A DNA stretch of 22,609 nt from Oppiella nova (Eukaryota; Arthropoda; Arachnida; Sarcoptiformes; Oppiidae). A program made the translations under genes and the position numbers. Location: the NCBI GenBank assembly GCA_905397405.1, contig CAJPVJ010000589.1, positions 1 to 22,609 of the forward strand, given 5' to 3'. Shown here in pieces: positions 20,867 through 22,609 of the stretch (the first letter of the stretch is position 1; each line of letters starts with the position of its first letter). Below the pieces are notes generated by a model. That model had not been told where the DNA came from, did not search any database, and saw only the letters and a program-made list of their open reading frames with translations.

Positions 20867-21273
20867 CTTATATCATAGTTTGATGGCTTAAATTTGGTTA
20901 TTGTGTGTTGGTGGACTTAGATTAATACTAAAACACACATATTTGTCATAAATAATTTATAAAACTAATTAATTTAATGAAATTCGCAAAAGATTTGCCA
21001 AAAAATGTTGCCAAAGCATGTTCTGAAGAGATCCCTTTGGATATGGATTACTTCGGTACCACAAATAATTGTGGACTATTTATAGCACTTGAATGTAGAT
21101 GAGATATTATTTTAAATAGTAATACAGTTATTTTGAAAATATTAATGATAAACATTTGTAATTAAGTGTGAATTAAAGTGATCCAGGGAAATTAATTACA
21201 TTATACTGCACACTACAGGTACTACAAATACAATATATCAACAATGTGATTTCAAATCAAATCTATCGGTACT
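20867..21273. other. Intergenic region with a small GMC remnant
   Basis: The left part continues F2-like 3' flank for about ten bases. Bases about 21063-21150 resemble, on the minus strand, the start of GMC exon 2 (AATAATTGTGG.CTATTTAT.GCAC) plus the adjoining intron of GMC2, so a degraded GMC piece lies here. From about 21205 the sequence is the 3' flank of GMC3, similar to 17525-17589. A 41-codon plus-strand open frame (20977-21102) crosses the remnant and is probably chance. Confidence 0.45.
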
Positions 21274-22609
21274 TTATTTCAAATTATAAGCATCTTTGAT
21301 AAATTGCGAGCACTTGTAGCCAACGGTTATGGAGGCGGACGCAGTGTTAGAGTTGGGAACCATTGGGAACACAGAGGAGTCGCAAACCCTGAGGTTCTTC
21401 GCGTTCTTAACCCTCAACTGGGGGTCGACCACAACATCGGGTCTGTCTATTGAGCCCATACGACAACTGCCCCCGGGATGTAAGGAACTGTCGGTAAAAT
21501 ACTTCATATAACATAATAACCCCTCTGTGCACTCGTAAATATATCTCCCGGTGCACACCGGACAGCCATAATCAGATAATTTTGGTAGTATTACATAATT
21601 AGCAAGTTGTGTTTTCTCAAATATATAAAATTGCATCCTGGTTGATTCTAATGCATTCTCTACATCTTCCGGATGGGAATACCAGTTTGGGTTCAGTATT
21701 GGGTAAACCCTGGGATCAGTTGATTGTAGGCGAACTGTGCCACGACTTTTGAAACGAACCAAATAAGCTGTGCTATATATTGTACCATTCACTACTCTAT
21801 AAATAAGGTTAATATTAGGCCATTGTTTGTCCTTGTTGATTTGTGTGCTAAAAAATAATGCAAGTTCAGGGTGTTGTGCGAGTACACCACCTTGCTCATA
21901 GTACAATTCACTTAATTGTTTTATGTTTATATTCCCAATTTCATTTGTGAGATACAAGTACTCGGGTTTAACTTTTGGAGTTAACGTAACAGATGGTTGA
22001 TTAAGATAATTGTCACCAATCGGTAGATCCAATAAGACGTGAATTCCTAGACTTTGTAAGTGATCTCTAGGACCCACACCCGACAACATTAATAATTGTG
22101 GGCTATTTATGGCACCTAAAATCCACAGAAAATTAAATTATAAATAAATATGAAATACATGTTTGTGTAATAATTACCGCCGGAAACATATTGGAGAAAC
22201 AATCGCATTTGAGATATGCTCTATAGTAAGGATTATTTGAGGTGAGGTTATCGACAGTTGGGTAACTTATCATAAGAACTCTGGTTACGAAACGTTTGCT
22301 ATACGTCTAACAGAACGTGTGGGTTCGGGTCCACAAACACACCTCCCGTTCCCGATCTAAACCCCTGTCCATTAATGAAAGCCTGGGTTAACGTATATCC
22401 CTCTTGATTCGCACCATTGATATCCGTATAACTATATCCCAATCCATTTAATGCTTCATATATTACATCAAATATTTTATCAGGACTTTTAGGCGTTGAC
22501 ACTTGTATTGGTCCACGAGTTCCGTGATATCCGGGATTACTCTCGACAACAGTCGGATCGGTATTATTCTCCCATTCCTTAAACACTGGCAACAAATCCT
22601 TATAACTCC
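21274..22609 (-). CDS. GMC oxidoreductase 3 (5' partial at window edge)
   Basis: Exon 2 is 22115-21274 (842 nt, identical in length to GMC2 exon 2). The intron is 22116-22177 (62 nt, GT-AG), and exon 1 runs from 22178 to the window edge, starting with the last two bases of a Trp codon. About 424 codons are present. The FAD-binding N-terminus is outside. It contains KDLLPVFKEWENNTDPTVV, the second GMC signature (AINSPQLLMLSGVGP), the catalytic His region (SSLHPGGSCRMGS) and the terminal Asn (PNSNTASASITVGYK). Within exon 1, bases 22189-22315 are the unreversed complement of the expected sequence; read directly this gives a premature stop after DPNPHVLLDV. Because that stretch complements GMC2 at 125 of 127 positions, I believe the gene is intact and the stretch is an error. 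It is similar to GMC2 (exon 2 proteins roughly 87 % identical by eye) and slightly closer to GMC1. Confidence 0.82.
22189..22315. other. Unreversed-complement segment in GMC3
   Basis: This 127-base segment is the base-by-base complement, in the same left-to-right direction, of 18502-18628 in GMC2, with two adjacent mismatches (CT at 22219-22220). Both flanks match GMC2 directly: TAATTACCGCCGGAAAC on the left, CGTGTGGGTTCGGGTCCAC on the right. Taking its complement restores the GMC reading frame, with a single Glu to Ser change against GMC2 (DIEYR to DISYR). Confidence 0.94.

Noticed and set aside
20977-21102. 41-codon open frame
   Set aside because: Crosses a degraded GMC exon boundary on the opposite strand; likely chance.
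1-22609. Transposon, viral relic, CRISPR array, tRNA or rRNA gene
   Set aside because: No reverse transcriptase, integrase or transposase frames, no terminal repeats with target duplications, no regularly spaced short repeats and no recognisable RNA gene. The inverted arms contain host genes only.

Overview
Eukaryotic nuclear DNA, most likely from an arthropod and plausibly a mite. The evidence is multi-exon genes with short GT-AG introns (about 59-80 nt), very AT-rich intergenic DNA, AATAAA signals after stops, and three gene families: arthropod-type GMC flavin oxidoreductases, F-box/leucine-rich-repeat (LRR) proteins, and an intron-bearing animal version of the PEP-synthase / rifampicin-phosphotransferase family. 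The taxon is an inference. I see no RNA genes, CRISPR arrays, intact transposons or viral remains.

Layout: the window is a large imperfect inverted duplication. The left arm (1-6364) holds the end of GMC gene 1 (+), F-box gene F1 (-) and the first half of a PEP-synthase-like gene (+). The right arm (about 11895-18073) holds the same genes in mirror order: a truncated PEP-synthase-like copy (-), F-box gene F2 (+) and GMC gene 2 (-). Encoded proteins of the two arms look about 92-95 % identical by eye. The unduplicated centre (6365-11894) has the second half of the left PEP-synthase-like gene, F-box gene F3 (-) and a 5'-truncated, more divergent F-box fragment F4 (-). F4 and the right PEP-synthase-like copy cut each other off at 11892-11895. 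Beyond the right arm is an array of GMC copies on the minus strand: GMC2 (17590-19504), fragment GMC4 (20034-20388), a small remnant near 21063-21150 and GMC3 (21274 to the edge). A mosaic F-box fragment F5 (+, 20389-20866) lies between them.

I rebuilt gene models from splice sites and reading phase. The left PEP-synthase-like gene has 11 exons and encodes about 1305 aa. F1 and F2 have two exons (534 aa), F3 two exons (501 aa). GMC2 has two exons and about 576 aa once two sequence defects are discounted.

The strangest signal is in GMC2 and GMC3. Two internal stretches, 18943-19047 and 22189-22315, are the base-by-base complement of the paralogue's matching stretch WITHOUT reversal (105/105 and 125/127 positions by eye). 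No known recombination process makes this. It disrupts each gene exactly where the other is intact, and an N with a 124-base exact duplication sits at the same place in GMC2. I read these as gap-filling or assembly errors, which matters because both genes would otherwise be called broken. A separate, apparently real oddity is a 128-bp piece of a downstream PEP-synthase-like exon copied into intron 1 of the left copy, flanked by a 112-bp direct repeat: a template-switch signature. Nothing in the sequence shows that the genes form one pathway. They look like a locus of expanding gene families shuffled by duplication.
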